Below, one piece after another: positions 1 to 12,531 of a DNA stretch of 64,000 nt. Under the pieces are notes generated by a model. It had not been told where the DNA came from, searched no databases, and saw nothing but the letters and a program-made list of their open reading frames with translations. A program made the translations under genes and the position numbers. This DNA comes from Temnothorax longispinosus (lineage: Eukaryota > Arthropoda > Insecta > Hymenoptera > Formicidae). Location of the stretch: positions 11,160,001-11,224,000 of the forward strand of contig NC_092360.1 in NCBI RefSeq assembly GCF_030848805.1, given 5' to 3'. Each line of letters starts with the position of its first letter. Positions within the stretch are counted from its first letter, which is position 1.

Positions 1-3000
1 TAAAGTAAAAGGAAATTTGAGGTAAAAATATTAAAATTCAAAAAGTATTTTACATATTTTATATTATTCAAATGTGTTTTTCCTAGAAAAGTGAAAAGAG
101 AGGGTATTTTGTTATACAAGAGAAGGCGTTAATCTTTCTTTATTTTTAATTAACTCGATCATTTTCTTTGGTATAAACACGCGATCTTTTTAAATCTTTA
201 AAAACCTTTTATCTAGAAATACATTTTGCAAATTTCACATTTATATTAAACTCTAGATGGAATTTGAAATGTAAAATATAAGCTCTGTTTATTGCAGTTG
301 AGAATTTTTCAAAATCATTATTTGAATATGCTAACATATTTAAATAATATGATATTATGTGTAAAATACTCTTTCATATTTTATTATTTTTCTTAATAGA
401 TTGATTTTTATCCAGAGTGCTTTAAATTCAACGCTTCGGTGGACGCTGGCAAAACTGTATCACCTTTAAATTGTTTTGTTCAACTTATTGCTAGCAGTAA
501 CATTCCTCGGCGTAGTATGCATTTCTTGATTCTTTCGTTGTCTCTACTACGAGTCTCTACTACACGAGAATGAATCTCATGGGAGCAAAGGTTTTCGTTT
601 GTGCTCGTATGTGATCGCACGTGTGGCTTTTTACTGACTTTATCTCTTTCTCTTTATTTCTCAACGATACAGAAAGATCTACGACAAATTCCGTTTTTGC
701 GGCATAACGAAGGCGATGTCGCAGGTCGATGTTTTTGTTCCATTTATTTCTTGATAATGCCCATATCTTTGAAAATATTTATATAAGATATATAATTTCT
801 TTTCGGCTTCATCTGTACGCCTGCGTTTGCCAATTGCGATAACGAACTGTGGTAGAAAGGAAAATGTTTAAAATAGTTAAAGTGTTTCTTTGTTTCTTTG
901 CATAGAGAATGTATTTTTTATATTTTAAATGTCTCGTTTCTTGTTTTTTTGATAGTTGCACTTATTCAAAAGAAATACTTATTGAAATCAATGTAATCTT
1001 GAAATGCTGATTTAAGAAAATCCGCGTTTGTGTGTCTATAGATAAATAAACACGATACATACAATAATTTTTCACGCAAAGTTAAAAAATTGTCAAATCT
1101 TCAATATCTTTCGTTAACTAAACAATGTTCTATATAAAATATATTTTGCATGAGAAACAAGATTGCCATATAGCAATGAATCGAGAGAAGATCCTTGTCA
1201 GTTTGATTTGGTTGATTTAATAACGTTAACAATATTCCAATTGAAACTGCCTTTTAATATTTATCAAATTGTTATAAATTTGCCGCGTTAAAGAATTCCG
1301 ATGCAATTGATACCACCGGACATCACAAACGGCAATGTTAATACAAAGCTGCGAGCAATTACGCCGCTTATGTTTCATACGCACGATAGATGCAGCGACA
1401 TACACACGTTCTACTCGCTAAATATCACGTCATATCTTCTACGTAATTGCTAAAGGTTTTTTTTCTGCACGAGCAAATTGATGTCAAATGAAAGCGTGTC
1501 AAAGAAGAGCCGTATACGTATACAACGATATACGTCGCGCATTCTCTTGCAGTTATATGAATTCACGTACGACATAACGCGGGCCCTCTATACCTTCCTC
1601 TCGTGCGGTCGACAATCGCTGGTGCAGAAAATTAAAAGGCCACTCGGAAAGAATACTGGATGCGCGTTCCAATTTTTTGGCAAGCGAGTTATATGGATAG
1701 ATAGATTCGTCGCGACGGATGCAAGGTTGCATCATATCGACGTAGAAGCAATTTAAAGCTACTCCGCGACAGCTTTTAATTGAAAGTAGAAAATTACAAA
1801 TGTTTTGATACGTGACGTAATCGATTTAAATTTTGGTTCAAGAAATAGTTATTTTTATTAATTATAAAACATAATAATTATTATTTCGCTCTTAATACAC
1901 ACACACACACACGCACAAAATATATGTATATCTATCTTTGTTGGTAAAGAATTAGTGTTTTTTACTTCATAATTGATATTGTAATATTGTAACACTGAAA
2001 TGTGTTCTACGTACATTTTACAATGATAGAATATAAGATCAATTTTTATGTAGGTACATTTAATGCTGTGTGACTGTTCGTTCCTCGTTTCTTAATACTT
2101 CAATCTCATTTTTTTTATATGCGTTCCGAATATTATGCGTATAATTATTTTTATTTTACAAGAAGTTCTCCATAGGATTATCTTTATTTTACAGAAAGTT
2201 CTCCAAAGTTTATAATAAACTCGTAAATTTTTTTCTCTGTCTTTTGACTTTTTCGCCGGTACGTGAAACAGTTTTCTACTTTAATATTTCCTCCTTTTAC
2301 GCTTCAGGATATCCTGCATGGTTGTATTTTTTCAGTTATTTCTTTTTTTCTCGCTTTCTCTTTCTTTTTTCTCTTTTTCTTCTTAATTTTCTCTCGTTTG
2401 CTCGATATAAAGCACATGACAGGATTATATAGTTATGTTAAACTTCATGTCAGTATTAAATCCGCGTGCGTTTCTGGTGAAATTCAAACACTTGTGAAAA
2501 TTAGTTTACTCTCATTGAGAGTTTTCGCTGATTCGCAAACAACATGTGTATATTTTATATACATATATGCCATGTATATCAGAAAAATTATCTCTTACAC
2601 ACACACATACACATTCTCCTCTTTCCTCGTATCTTTTAAAATAAATTCAACATAACTATATGTTACATAATTATTTAATTATATAAAATCTGTCTTTAAT
2701 TGTCGAACTTTTATAATGAAATGTGAATTGAAAACAGTAAAAATATAATCGAAAATGATTGTTTTCATCTTATTAGCTTCTTAATTCCGAAATTACTTAG
2801 GCTTGTTTAGGCAAAAGATAAAATCAATACCAAATGTACTATTTATTGTCAATATTAACTCACAGCCAATTGATGTATCATTTGTCAAAAGAGACGAATA
2901 ATAACGGTGGTGAAAACATTTGAAATGTAAATCAACAAACAAAAAGTCGCAGGTTAAAAGAAACTTCACGAAGTCCATTTTTACTATACCATTGCAATAT

Positions 3001-3229
3001 TAAATTACTCAGATAAATATTGGACTTCCGAGATATTTAGACAGAATGAACCGTTCTTAAATGATGATAACAAATTCATAAAACAAAGGACAAAATATTT
3101 ATAAATATATATTAGATCTATTTTAGACAGGATATCCTACCTTAGAACATATACGCACGTATTCGTATTTTATAGTGCTTTATAAATATTTCCTGAAGTG
3201 CACGTCAAATAACTCAGCATTTTGTTTTT
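1..3229. other. AT-rich non-coding DNA
   Basis: No ORF resembles a known protein; the longest reading frames have no family motif and are what chance gives. A short CA run lies at about 1898-1914. A short direct repeat containing AAGTTCTCC occurs at about 2150-2170 and 2190-2205. Nothing else can be supported. Confidence 0.6.
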
Positions 3230-3475
3230 GTGCGCGGCGCTATATGTTTATGCAAGTTAGGTCGCCGCGCTATTATTTGCGCGGCAAGTCTCGTGCGGGA
3301 AGATAGAGTGACGCGATCCACTCCGTGTGTCATCGCGTTATTATCTCACGAAACGTGATTGTTTCCTGTGAACAGTCAGCAATTATCAGTCGCTCGATTA
3401 TCTTCCACGATTAGCGACTCGTAAACGAATTGAGGCGGCAACTACTTGTCGAAGTAGATATCTCGGGATTTTGGA
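3230..3475 (+). promoter_or_regulatory. CpG-rich patch with initiator-like TCAGTC
   Basis: A sharp rise in CpG content, including GCGCGGCGC-type stretches, sits in AT-rich DNA. An arthropod initiator match, TCAGTC, lies at 3386-3391, and a purine-rich GA microsatellite follows directly. GA tracts are common near insect promoters, where GAGA-binding factors act. No strong splice donor follows nearby. This could be a promoter or enhancer; the evidence is composition plus one short motif. Confidence 0.25.
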
Positions 3476-3528
3476 GGAGAGAGAGAAAGAGAGAGAGAAA
3501 GAGAGAAAGAGAGAGAGAGAGGGGGGGG
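3476..3528. repeat. GA/GAAA microsatellite ending in G8
   Basis: An interrupted (GA)n tract with AAAG variants ends in eight G residues. The purine/pyrimidine asymmetry could support triplex or GAGA-factor binding, but it may simply be a microsatellite. Confidence 0.9.
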
Positions 3529-4250
3529 ACGATGTTTATATTATAGATTATACTTTTATTATGATATTTGCAAAGACGATATTTCTTAAACGGATTCGAA
3601 TATATCGCGTTTTATTTAAATGCCATATCTAAGTAGTAGTGATTTAAATAATAGAAAAGCGTATCAAATATGAATTTGTTAATACTATGTACATTTCGCA
3701 TTTAGCTTCCTTTAATACGTATATTTCTGGATTTAAGTATTCGAAAATGTGTGTAATACTATATTTTAATTATATATTTTTCAACAAATTATCGCGTCTT
3801 AATTAGTTGTTGTATCGTATTCCACGATATCAAGTTGAGGTATTTTAATAATTAATGCGCGATCATATAGTTAATTTTTTTGCGAATTTCGAATATTTTG
3901 TGCAAGCGCTGTGAAAGTACAACGAAAGCTTAAGAGATATTGGGCGATGGCGTGCCAACCACGGGATGAATAGTTAATTTATTATTATATTTTATTGAAA
4001 CTTTGATACTTGCGAGGATTGATTCACAATTATTTTTATACGTTCGCAGTAATTATTTTGTAATTTTGGTCATTGTTATATTTTTGGATATATTTGTCTT
4101 TACAGGTCAATGTTTGTAATATCGCAATTCCGCCGCTGCGCATCGTATTGGTGAGTGACAAATTATATATACATATTTTGTTTTAATTTGCGAGATAATG
4201 GATGCGAAAAGTATAGGCAAATATAAGTACGTAAAGATGTATATGCAGGG
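3529..4250. other. AT-rich non-coding DNA
   Basis: I see no gene, repeat or motif here beyond background AT-rich sequence. Confidence 0.6.
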
Positions 4251-4388
4251 GCACACGGTGCATGGTTTTCCTGCTGGATTGCTTGCGATCTAGTAAATTA
4301 CAATAATTGCACCACTCAACACTCAGGATTTCTAGTAAGTAATTTACTAGATCGCGAACAATCCAGCAGGAAAACATGCTCCGTGTGC
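4251..4388. repeat. Hairpin / fold-back element, about 50-base arms
   Basis: The arms at 4251-4300 and 4340-4388 are reverse complements with only a few mismatches, and the loop is 39 bases. Shared core segments include TTTTCCTGCTGGATTG and GCGATCTAGTAAATTA. Just outside, the ends read CAGGGGCACACGG and, on the other strand, CACTTGCACACGG, which faintly recalls hAT-type termini. I could not find a convincing target-site duplication. It is either a small MITE or a stem-loop RNA source; the structure is seen directly, the class is not. Confidence 0.8.
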
Positions 4389-7049
4389 AAGTGGCTTAAT
4401 ATACCTATGTACGCATGATACGTTATAATACGCGAGCAACAAAACACCTATTGATTCTGTCCCAACGCCGCGAGGAAAACGCGTGGAAACGCGTATCGTT
4501 CGCGCGCAAACGATGCGCGAAAAATTGTGTTTACGTTCTTTTTTTTCCATTTCACGACTACGGGGTGCGGGCTTGCCCTATGTAGTTTCTCTCCGCAGCT
4601 GCGGCTCGATTGCGGTGTAGGCCCACATTGCGTTCGGAGCTCACCAGCGAAAAGCGTTAATCGATATTAATTACATCACACGATGACTCGCGGGTTCTGT
4701 CATGTGAATCCGTTTTCAGCTTTGTTGACTCGATGCGGAACGAGTGGCATATGGCTATTTAGCTTCCCGCACGAAATCGCATGCCCGGCGCAGTGCGTAT
4801 ATTGATAATCGATTTTTGATAGAGCGAGACAGATATATTTGCATGGGAATTGACATTACGCCAGACAATTCGACTTTTGATGTTATGTAACGAAACGTGA
4901 CGCGTTCGGGATTTGAATCGAAGCAAACGTCGCGTTTGTATCGTCAGACACGGTAAAGTAGGTCTGTAATGCAAATTACTTATCTACATAAAGGAAGTGC
5001 ACAAATACAGAATAAACAAATATAAAATATAAAGTAAATATAAAAATATCTGAAAATCTTTCCAAACTCGGTGCATTGTATATGTTGTTTAAAATTCATA
5101 GAATCTGAAGATTGAATTTACAACATTTTTGAAATTGCTCGTATGACAGAAAATGTCCCATCAAAATATGGCATATCGAATGTAATTGTCGTGTACGCGA
5201 CCATCTAGATTCGCATCAACGAAATCAGGCTGTTTCCGACAAAGTTCTCGACAGTTAGTTATACATTTGATTCCGCACCTACATCGTGTTTATTAATCCA
5301 TAGGTTCGTTATCTCGTTTACAAGACCTGCGATATTACAACAGTGATTTACGACACACGTTTATCTTCGTTAGAGCGAAATCGCGCTGAATTTCTCACTG
5401 CTTAGCGTCAGCGTAAAGTCATGCGCAGAGTAAGTTCTCCAATCATAATTTTTCTAACAGTGGATATCCATTCATCACTATCAACAATATACGACTAATA
5501 TTAGATTTTTTTTCGAGATAATTTTTAATCCTTGCTTCGTGCAATTATTTCATAAAAAGAATTACGAAAGAAAAAATCCATAAATTAACATACAGATACA
5601 AAGATACATATAATTGTATAACTAAATCTTTTTTATGTATCTTTATTACGTTTTTCTAATCCCCTTTCTGAAATGTACATCATGAATTAATAATGTCGAT
5701 GTTTCCAATAATGTAGTTATATTTAAATATAGTTATTATAGTTATTTACAGGGAAACTCTCTTTAACCGTTTTCGATTATAATAAGTCTTTGCATTGTGT
5801 TATAGAGAGAGGAAAGTAAAGATCCAATTTCATTAATGTCTTAACCAATATAATAATTTAATGTTGCTTTATTTTATCGTTATACTTAATATCGGGATAA
5901 TTTTAGAAAGTTATATGTATTTGTTCCAATTTGTTTTTATTTTGGTTATTATGTACGACAGTATATAACTCGGCATATATATTTTTTATATTAATTTTTA
6001 AATACAGTTTTAGTACCACATCGAAAAAGACAATATGATATTAATGTATAAATTAACTTTTTACTATTCTTAAGAATTATATATATAATTCTTTTTGACG
6101 CTATGCAGATTTTGTGTTATTCTGAAAGAGTAAAATAACGGAACGAAAGTTAATTAAATTGGTCGCGTGTGCTGTACGTTATGTTTTTTCTGCAAGAGAA
6201 ATACTGTGCTTTGTATTGTACATAGTAACTGTCTAAAAAATAACTTCTCCCATTTCTAGGAAATTGGAGCGAGATCTAGTGCCATGCATACGTGTCATTT
6301 TGACCTTTTAACTACAATGCTGAAAGAAAAATGTAATAAAGAAACCGTTATTATTTTTTAAAAGCATAAAAATTTGGAGTATGAAAATTTTACAAATATG
6401 GTTTTTTCAATAAATATCGACGTTACCTGGTTTAAAGTTTAAACTAATATTAATTTGGCTTTGTAACGATGTTTTAAAACATGACTTTGAAATCGTTGAA
6501 AATTTTTTAGTAATTTCACGTTTTGATATGTTACAAATGAAAATCGAGCAAAAACAATCTTCATGTTTACTTTTGATAATGGAAACATGATTTTGTGCAT
6601 GGCACATTTTCCCGTGTCTACAGCATCGAAAATTTAGCTTGAAACATTTCAAATGAGATTTCATTAAATATAAACTCATGGAGAATAATCCATGTTTCAC
6701 GTATAATACAAGTAGATCAAATCAGTGACGTTTAACAAGTATATCGGTAATACGGCGCATACGAGTGCATACATTATAATGTTTATATATACAACTTAAA
6801 ATCAATGATTTAATAAGCGATGATCATTTTGTTTTCTTTCTTTCTTTTTTACTATTTTACTTGCGATCAGAGATAGAAATGTGCAAAAGTCGTTGAACAC
6901 AAGAACACTCGAGGTAATCTTTTTTTTTAACTTCAATGCGCTTGTTGTGATAAACAGGAGTTTGATATTTCATGAAGTTCCATCGCAGGACCCTCCGCAA
7001 TGAAAACTCAACGCAATGTCTGTTCCGCGTGACAATTCTCGCGACAATT
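4389..7049. other. Non-coding DNA
   Basis: Moderately GC-rich at 4430-4960, then AT-rich. A perfect 22-base palindrome, AAGAATTATATATATAATTCTT split across its centre, lies at about 6072-6093. No gene is supported. Confidence 0.55.
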
Positions 7050-8900
7050 CTCGCCGTGGTAAATCTCACCGTCGTAATCCGTAATCCTCAAGCGGTCTCG
7101 CGCTCTCGTTACACGCGTGCAGCGCTTGCGGCGGTATACCTAAAGCTGCTCGTACGACAACGATTAATTAACATTAGCGGACGCCGTCACCGTCGTTTCG
7201 CGTCGCGTCGCGTCGCGCCGATGGTGTCAGATGCGACGGAAGGTGGTGGAGAACGGAACTCCGGTAGGAGGTGCCGAAGAGCGCGGCGGAAGATACGTAA
7301 CGCGTGCGGGCGCGAACGATAGAGACGGAAGCGACGGAATGATAGGCCGAAAGAGAGGGAACGGAGAGAAAAGCGCACATCACACAAGGAGGTGGGAGCT
7401 TTCGCGGGCCGAGGGAAACCATCGGCGGGGGAGCAGCAGGGGGCGGTTGGAAAGGAGGAGGGAACACTGGAGGCCATGAGGAGCTTTACGGCGGTGGGGA
7501 CGGGTGGCGGCGGCGATGGTGGCGGCGGTGGCGGCGGAGGCCGCTCGTCGTTCAACACGCAGGATCAGTCTCGGGGAGAGAGACCTCGCTCCGCCGCTTT
7601 CGCCTCGCTCTATCTAGTACCTCCGCCGCACTCGTACACGCTGGAAAACGCGCCGTTCTTCACGCGCCTGAGTAAAGGAAAAAAATAGAAACGCGAGTTC
7701 ACCGCGTCCAGTAGAGTCCGGCGGAAGATCGCGGAGATCTCGACGAACGCACGGTGGTGCGGCGCCGGCGTTCTTTCGCGTCGGTGGTGGACGGAAAGCC
7801 TGTTGCGAGTCGCTTCCGTCGATCCGTCCACTTTCTCGGCCTCCCCGCGCTCCCTTTCTCCCTGACGTATTCCCGTATCAGGTATTAGAAGGATTCCGTC
7901 TAGGCGCCTTTCCCTTTTTTTTTGCCCCGATGTTTCTCCTTCGCCGATGAATCGATCCCCGGACGTGTCGCGGTGATCGCGTCGACTGTTGTTGTTTATT
8001 ACGGTCAACGAGGAGTCCGATCGAGGGACGCGGAGCGAGAACGAAAGAGATAGAGGGAAAGAGAGAGGAAGATCGCGAGGAAACTAGAGAGCGAGAGGAG
8101 AAACTTCTCTCGCGTGCGTTCTCGTTCCGTCCTCTTTGATCGAGCACGCATCCCTTCTGCCGGTCGACGAAGAGATACGAGGGAGAATAGTGGGTACCGC
8201 GTGTAAGAATCCATGCCACGCCGTTATCCGCGCTATCAACTCGAAATGGCGATCTCGGTGTTGTAAAGTAGCGTAGAGCGCTACACAATAAATGGAAAAT
8301 AATGAAAGAGAGAGAGAGCGAGAAAGAGAGAGAAAGAGAGATAAAAAGGTAAAGACCACTTAGGAACGTGCGCTGACGTTTAAGCCGCGACATAGTATAC
8401 GCTCTGGAGTAGCGACCCGTTTTCCTACAAGGACGTGAGTGTAAGACTAATTAGCGAGGGACACTAGCACAGGGACGAGAAGAGAGAAGAGAGACGGGGG
8501 ATGGCTGGGAGCACCGACACAGCCGGGGGTTGAAGTGCCGAAGACAGAAGGGAAACTTAGTGTTCGCCGGTACGTGTCCGGTGGTCCCCCGAGGCATACT
8601 GAGGAAAAGGGCGAGAAAATCCCTCGATTTTTCTCCGTCTTTTTTCCTCTTCTCTCCCGTCTAGTTTCCGGAATTCGCGAGTAAACTGTCGAGCTGGCGA
8701 ACGTCGAGTATACGAACGAGGCTGAGAGTCGCTGTCTAAGCGTTTTAGAACTGACGCCTCTTCGGATGAGACTAGGCAGGATAGAGCAACGTTGCGCCGT
8801 GCCCCGTTTCTGTTACCCTGTTCTGTTGAGAACTTTCCGAAGTCAGCTCATACATTCTGCACGCGAAGCGAATGAGAAATAAATACAATAGTTTAAAGGG
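7050..8900 (+). promoter_or_regulatory. Large CpG-rich island, candidate promoter and 5' non-coding exon
   Basis: This is the most extended GC- and CpG-rich stretch upstream of the gene. It includes a GCGTC tandem (about 7198-7220), GGC/GGT repeats (about 7500-7545) and a GA tract (about 8306-8342). An initiator match TCAGTC lies at 7565-7570 and a strong donor-like GTGAGT at 8435-8440, so a non-coding exon of roughly 7567-8434 is possible. The strand is inferred from these two motifs only. ORFs here on both strands are Arg-, Ser- or Pro/Gly-rich artefacts of composition. It could serve the NCS-2 gene from 35 kb upstream, another transcript, or a divergent gene. Confidence 0.4.
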
Positions 8901-9982
8901 AATTAAGGTCGTACGATTAGATCTGGTTTTCTGCTCACGTCAGACTGCTGATTTGGAAGATTAGTCATTTCGTGGGTCGTTCGGCGAGAGTTTTATCAAA
9001 ATAAATCATGCAAGAATCATATGTGTTTGAAAAGTTTTTGGAAGCGAATAGGAACACGAACGACGTGAAACAATAAACTACAATAAAGGAATTTCCCCCA
9101 TTTATATATTCGTTATTATATAAAATAGTATTACATTGCCTTTTGTTTTTTTTTTTTTAATTTGAAATTCAATGTCCTTTTTGATTCAATATCCTTTTGT
9201 TTTTTAAATAATTTTCAGATTTACAAATAATATTTTTTCACAGCTACGAACTTTGAACTTTGAACTTTGCACTCCAAAATGAGAAAAGTTCTCAGAATGT
9301 CGCTTTCAATCGAAGTATCGAGCTATACGTAAAAAAATATTATTAAACTCTGACAGGAGTAATCAAGGTAAACTATACTGCCAGTTTTTGTAATATTAAA
9401 TACCGCGTTAATTAAACTTAAGATTAACTTCTGGCAAAGAGAAAATTGAATGGAAATTACTTATGACAGTAAAACTCCGCGGTTTCCACAGAACTTCCGG
9501 GAAACACGGATAATGAGATTCTAGAGACTGATTTATTGCGTCGTATCTATTTATACCGCGATAATAATTACATCGATAAGCAACTTGTTTCAGCCTATTT
9601 TTATGCATACAACACATCCCACGTTGATACGTTGATACGTAAATACGAGGAAAGAGAAACCATACGATACACCGGAATCGCATTCCTCTACGCGTTGTTA
9701 CATAAATAAGCAATTTCATCGTTCCAACGCGTCTTAGATCAAACACAAGAAAAAAAGAGAAAAGAATGGCATCCGGATCACGATCGATTCAGCAGGCCTG
9801 TTGCTCCGACGGGCTTGAAATCTTATAAGCGCTGCCATATATTAAATTCGACCCGTACATAGCTGTGTACAAATATCCGTCGATCCCCGCGCTTTAAGCC
9901 CACGCTTAAACTTTAAGCACGAACGGTTAATGCAACCGGACGGGGTAATGGGTTAAACGCGGCTTGCCCTCTCTATCTCTCT
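8901..9982. other. AT-rich non-coding DNA
   Basis: A short tandem of AACTTTG (three copies) lies at about 9249-9270. No gene is supported. Confidence 0.55.
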
Positions 9983-9992
9983 CATATATATG

Positions 9993-10050
<58 letters not shown>

Positions 10051-10075
10051 TATATACACATATATATTATATATC
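9983..10075. repeat. (TA)n microsatellite with interruptions
   Basis: About 90 bases of almost pure alternating TA occur with single-base breaks and a short ACAC. It borders the CpG-rich patch that follows. The Tyr/Ile-rich ORFs across it are translations of the repeat. Confidence 0.92.
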
Positions 10076-10079
10076 TCTC

Positions 10080-10715
10080 TCTTTCTTCATGCAGCTGCGG
10101 CCCTTTATCGGCCACCACCGAGACGCTTCGATCGATAGCGCGCGAATATGCAATACGCAAAAAGCAACGCGCTCTCGAGCCTCGTATAAGCTCGGGCAGC
10201 GGCATAAAATTGTACGCGTCGCCGTGATGTCCGCAGGACGACGAGGTGAGAATAATATGCGCTCGCGAATTGCGCGCGAGGGTGCGCGAGCCGGAAGGGG
10301 ACCGAGCTTGCCACAGCAGTGACCTGCGAGCTTGCAAGCGGTACGTACGTTCGCGAGCTTAACGTACGTTCCATGTGTCGTGAAAGAGCCCGTGTCAACG
10401 GCGACGATCTCGCGGTCGCAGTTTTTCGGACGAACGACGGCTTCTCGTGAGATAATCGGTTAGTTCCTGCCAGACTGGATCCTCTGGATAGCCTTATCTC
10501 CTGGCCGTCGTCTCTCCAATCGTCGCGTCCTACGCGTCTTCGCAGGGCGCGCGAAAGAGCACGAGTTCGAAGAGGACTTGGAGTTTGAAGACGATCGCCT
10601 GCCATTGAGTGAACGTTATTATTCTTTTTTCGGGACGTGCGAGGGGATACATCGTACGCTGGGAGATTCGTAACATCCGCAGATATCGTGGAATTTACGT
10701 AGACGCTGAACCGGT
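10080..10715 (+). promoter_or_regulatory. CpG-rich patch ending at a donor-like GTAAGC
   Basis: High CpG density (many GCGC, CGAGC and TCGCG steps) contrasts with AT-rich flanks. The patch stops near CCG|GTAAGC at 10714, which resembles a 5' splice site. A non-coding first exon on the + strand is possible. The long minus-strand frame across the patch (247 codons) is Arg/Ser-rich with no family motif and is best seen as a by-product of composition. Confidence 0.3.
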
Positions 10716-12264
10716 AAGCTTCTCCTGAGTTCATTAACGCCTCGTGACTTTTCGATTTCGGATAGAATAGAGCGAACGTAAAAAGCTCCGATATCCTCTT
10801 TATCTTCCCTCCGTTTACCGTTCGTATATTACTCGGTAATCTACTCAATCAGGGCAGCTATCGAATTTTTAGTAAAGGTTAAAACCGATACGATGGATAT
10901 TTAAGTTTTTAAGTCGCTATAGATGTATATAGGAATCTGTATGTGTAACAATAGTAACGCTGCAATCGGCGTAAAATAGACTTTTCCGTATCTGTAACGT
11001 CAAAAATTGAACTCGTCGAAAATGTACTTTCTTTTTAGTTTCGCGCGCTAATGTTATTACCTACACAAAGTCTCTCGCACAATATGACGGATGATATGTT
11101 GACTTTTCTCTACAATTTGTTTCAATATGAAGCAAAGTAGTAGGTACTACAATTTGTCCGTTATTTAAGATATCGTTATTTAATATATCATAAAGACAGC
11201 TCTGAAGTGAACGAGTAGAAAGATATATAAGTATGACGATGCTTTTAGGTTTCTCGTAAAAAAAGAAATCATAAATGTCACGTTGCATGCACGATATAAT
11301 AATTTCTTAACGACTTCGAGTCTTAAGATATTAGATAATATATTAAAACGAATTTAAAGTGTTAAAATAACCATCAATAATATTCACGGGGCAAAAGAAT
11401 TAAGGGGGAAGGTTAATTAGCGAAAAAATCCGCAAGCATAGCGTGACTTTTCTGGGGCGCTGTAAACGAAAAACGCGGATTCGCGTGCTCAAGTTGGATT
11501 TAATGTTACAGAAGAGTAAATTAGAGAATACGTTGAATTACCTCGAGTATTCGCGTCACGAAAAGTCAAGTCGTTGCTCGCATCTTGTACACTGGCCGTG
11601 ATGAAACACTCCGTATATATATGTTTAATTAGAATTAAGAGCTCTGCGACAGCTGTTCTAGCAAATTGAAACAACAGATTAAAATTTTGCGCTATTAATT
11701 CCGCGGTCGTTATTTTCACGATGATCGATGTGAATGTAATGAGGCAATATAATCCTATTTTGCCAGGTTAAAATTTTAGGAGGATTCGTGATCAAAATGT
11801 GAATGTTGCCGTCGAAAACAATGCGTAAACCAAAGTAATTATTCACGTGAAATAGAGTATACAAATTTATTTACAGAAGCACGTTTTATCGGATAAGAAA
11901 AATTGCTTTATAATTTTGTTGTTTTGCTTGCTAAATTTTACTTTATTCCGCTTACGTACATGCGTGCAAATAAATATATTTTCTTGACGGGAACACTATA
12001 AATTAACATTGTCGAGTAAAATACGCGAACCAAAATGCCAAAGAGGGATACTTAGGTATGTTAAAGCCTTTACTACCGAATAATCTCGAAATAGCATCCC
12101 ACAGCTAAAATGAAGACAAATATATAGTTGCACACACGATGGCGATGGGATTATAACGCTAATTAGCATTGCTCTTAATACTGTGGTTTTATTATCATGT
12201 TATATGTTTGTTGCGAAGTTATAACTGTATCTAGTATGAAACTTTTCTAATAATTTCTTGATAA
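10716..12264. other. Non-coding DNA
   Basis: I see no gene, repeat or mobile element in this stretch. Confidence 0.55.
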
Positions 12265-12273
12265 CAAATCTTG

Positions 12274-12392
12274 GTACTTACTCATTGTACGGGCGTTCCA
12301 ATTTTTTTCTACTTGAAAATACAGTCGATTATTAACTTATTTACACTATTTGTTGAAGTAATGTTGAGGTAATTAAATTTACTGTTTTATAT

Positions 12393-12440
<48 letters not shown>

Positions 12441-12522
12441 TTTTATGAATAAATAAATCTCTACTGTTATATAAATACAAATATTTGTTTTAGAAGTGGC
12501 GCCCATATAATGAGTAAGTACC
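12274..12522. mobile_element. MITE, 249 bp, with 9-bp target-site duplication
   Basis: Terminal inverted repeats of about 25 bases, GTACTTACTCATT then a GGGCG block, lie at both ends. The direct repeat CAAATCTTG flanks the element at 12265-12273 and 12523-12531. A target duplication of 8-9 bp fits hAT or Mutator-like (MULE) transposases. The element has no ORF and encloses a (TA)n tract at 12396-12438, so it is non-autonomous. The structure is seen directly; the superfamily is inferred from duplication length alone. Confidence 0.85.
12396..12438. repeat. (TA)n microsatellite inside the 12.3-kb MITE
   Basis: About 21 perfect TA units lie within the element between the two inverted repeats. 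Confidence 0.95.
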
Positions 12523-12531
12523 CAAATCTTG

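Noticed and set aside
7392..7688. 98-codon plus-strand ORF with a poly-Gly stretch, possibly a first coding exon
   Set aside because: The Gly run is a GGC/GGT repeat. No family motif follows and the frame ends in TAG without a strong donor. 5' UTR sequence is more likely.
7878..8393. 171-codon minus-strand Ser/Arg-rich ORF
   Set aside because: It is the reverse reading of GA-rich and CpG-rich DNA; Leu/Ser repeats come from the GA microsatellite.
9990..10337. Tyr/Ile-rich ORFs on both strands
   Set aside because: They are translations of the TA microsatellite.
10105..10848. 247-codon minus-strand ORF, the longest frame in the window
   Set aside because: It is Arg/Ser-rich, lies on a CpG-rich patch where stop codons are rare by composition, overlaps frames on the other strand and shows no family motif.
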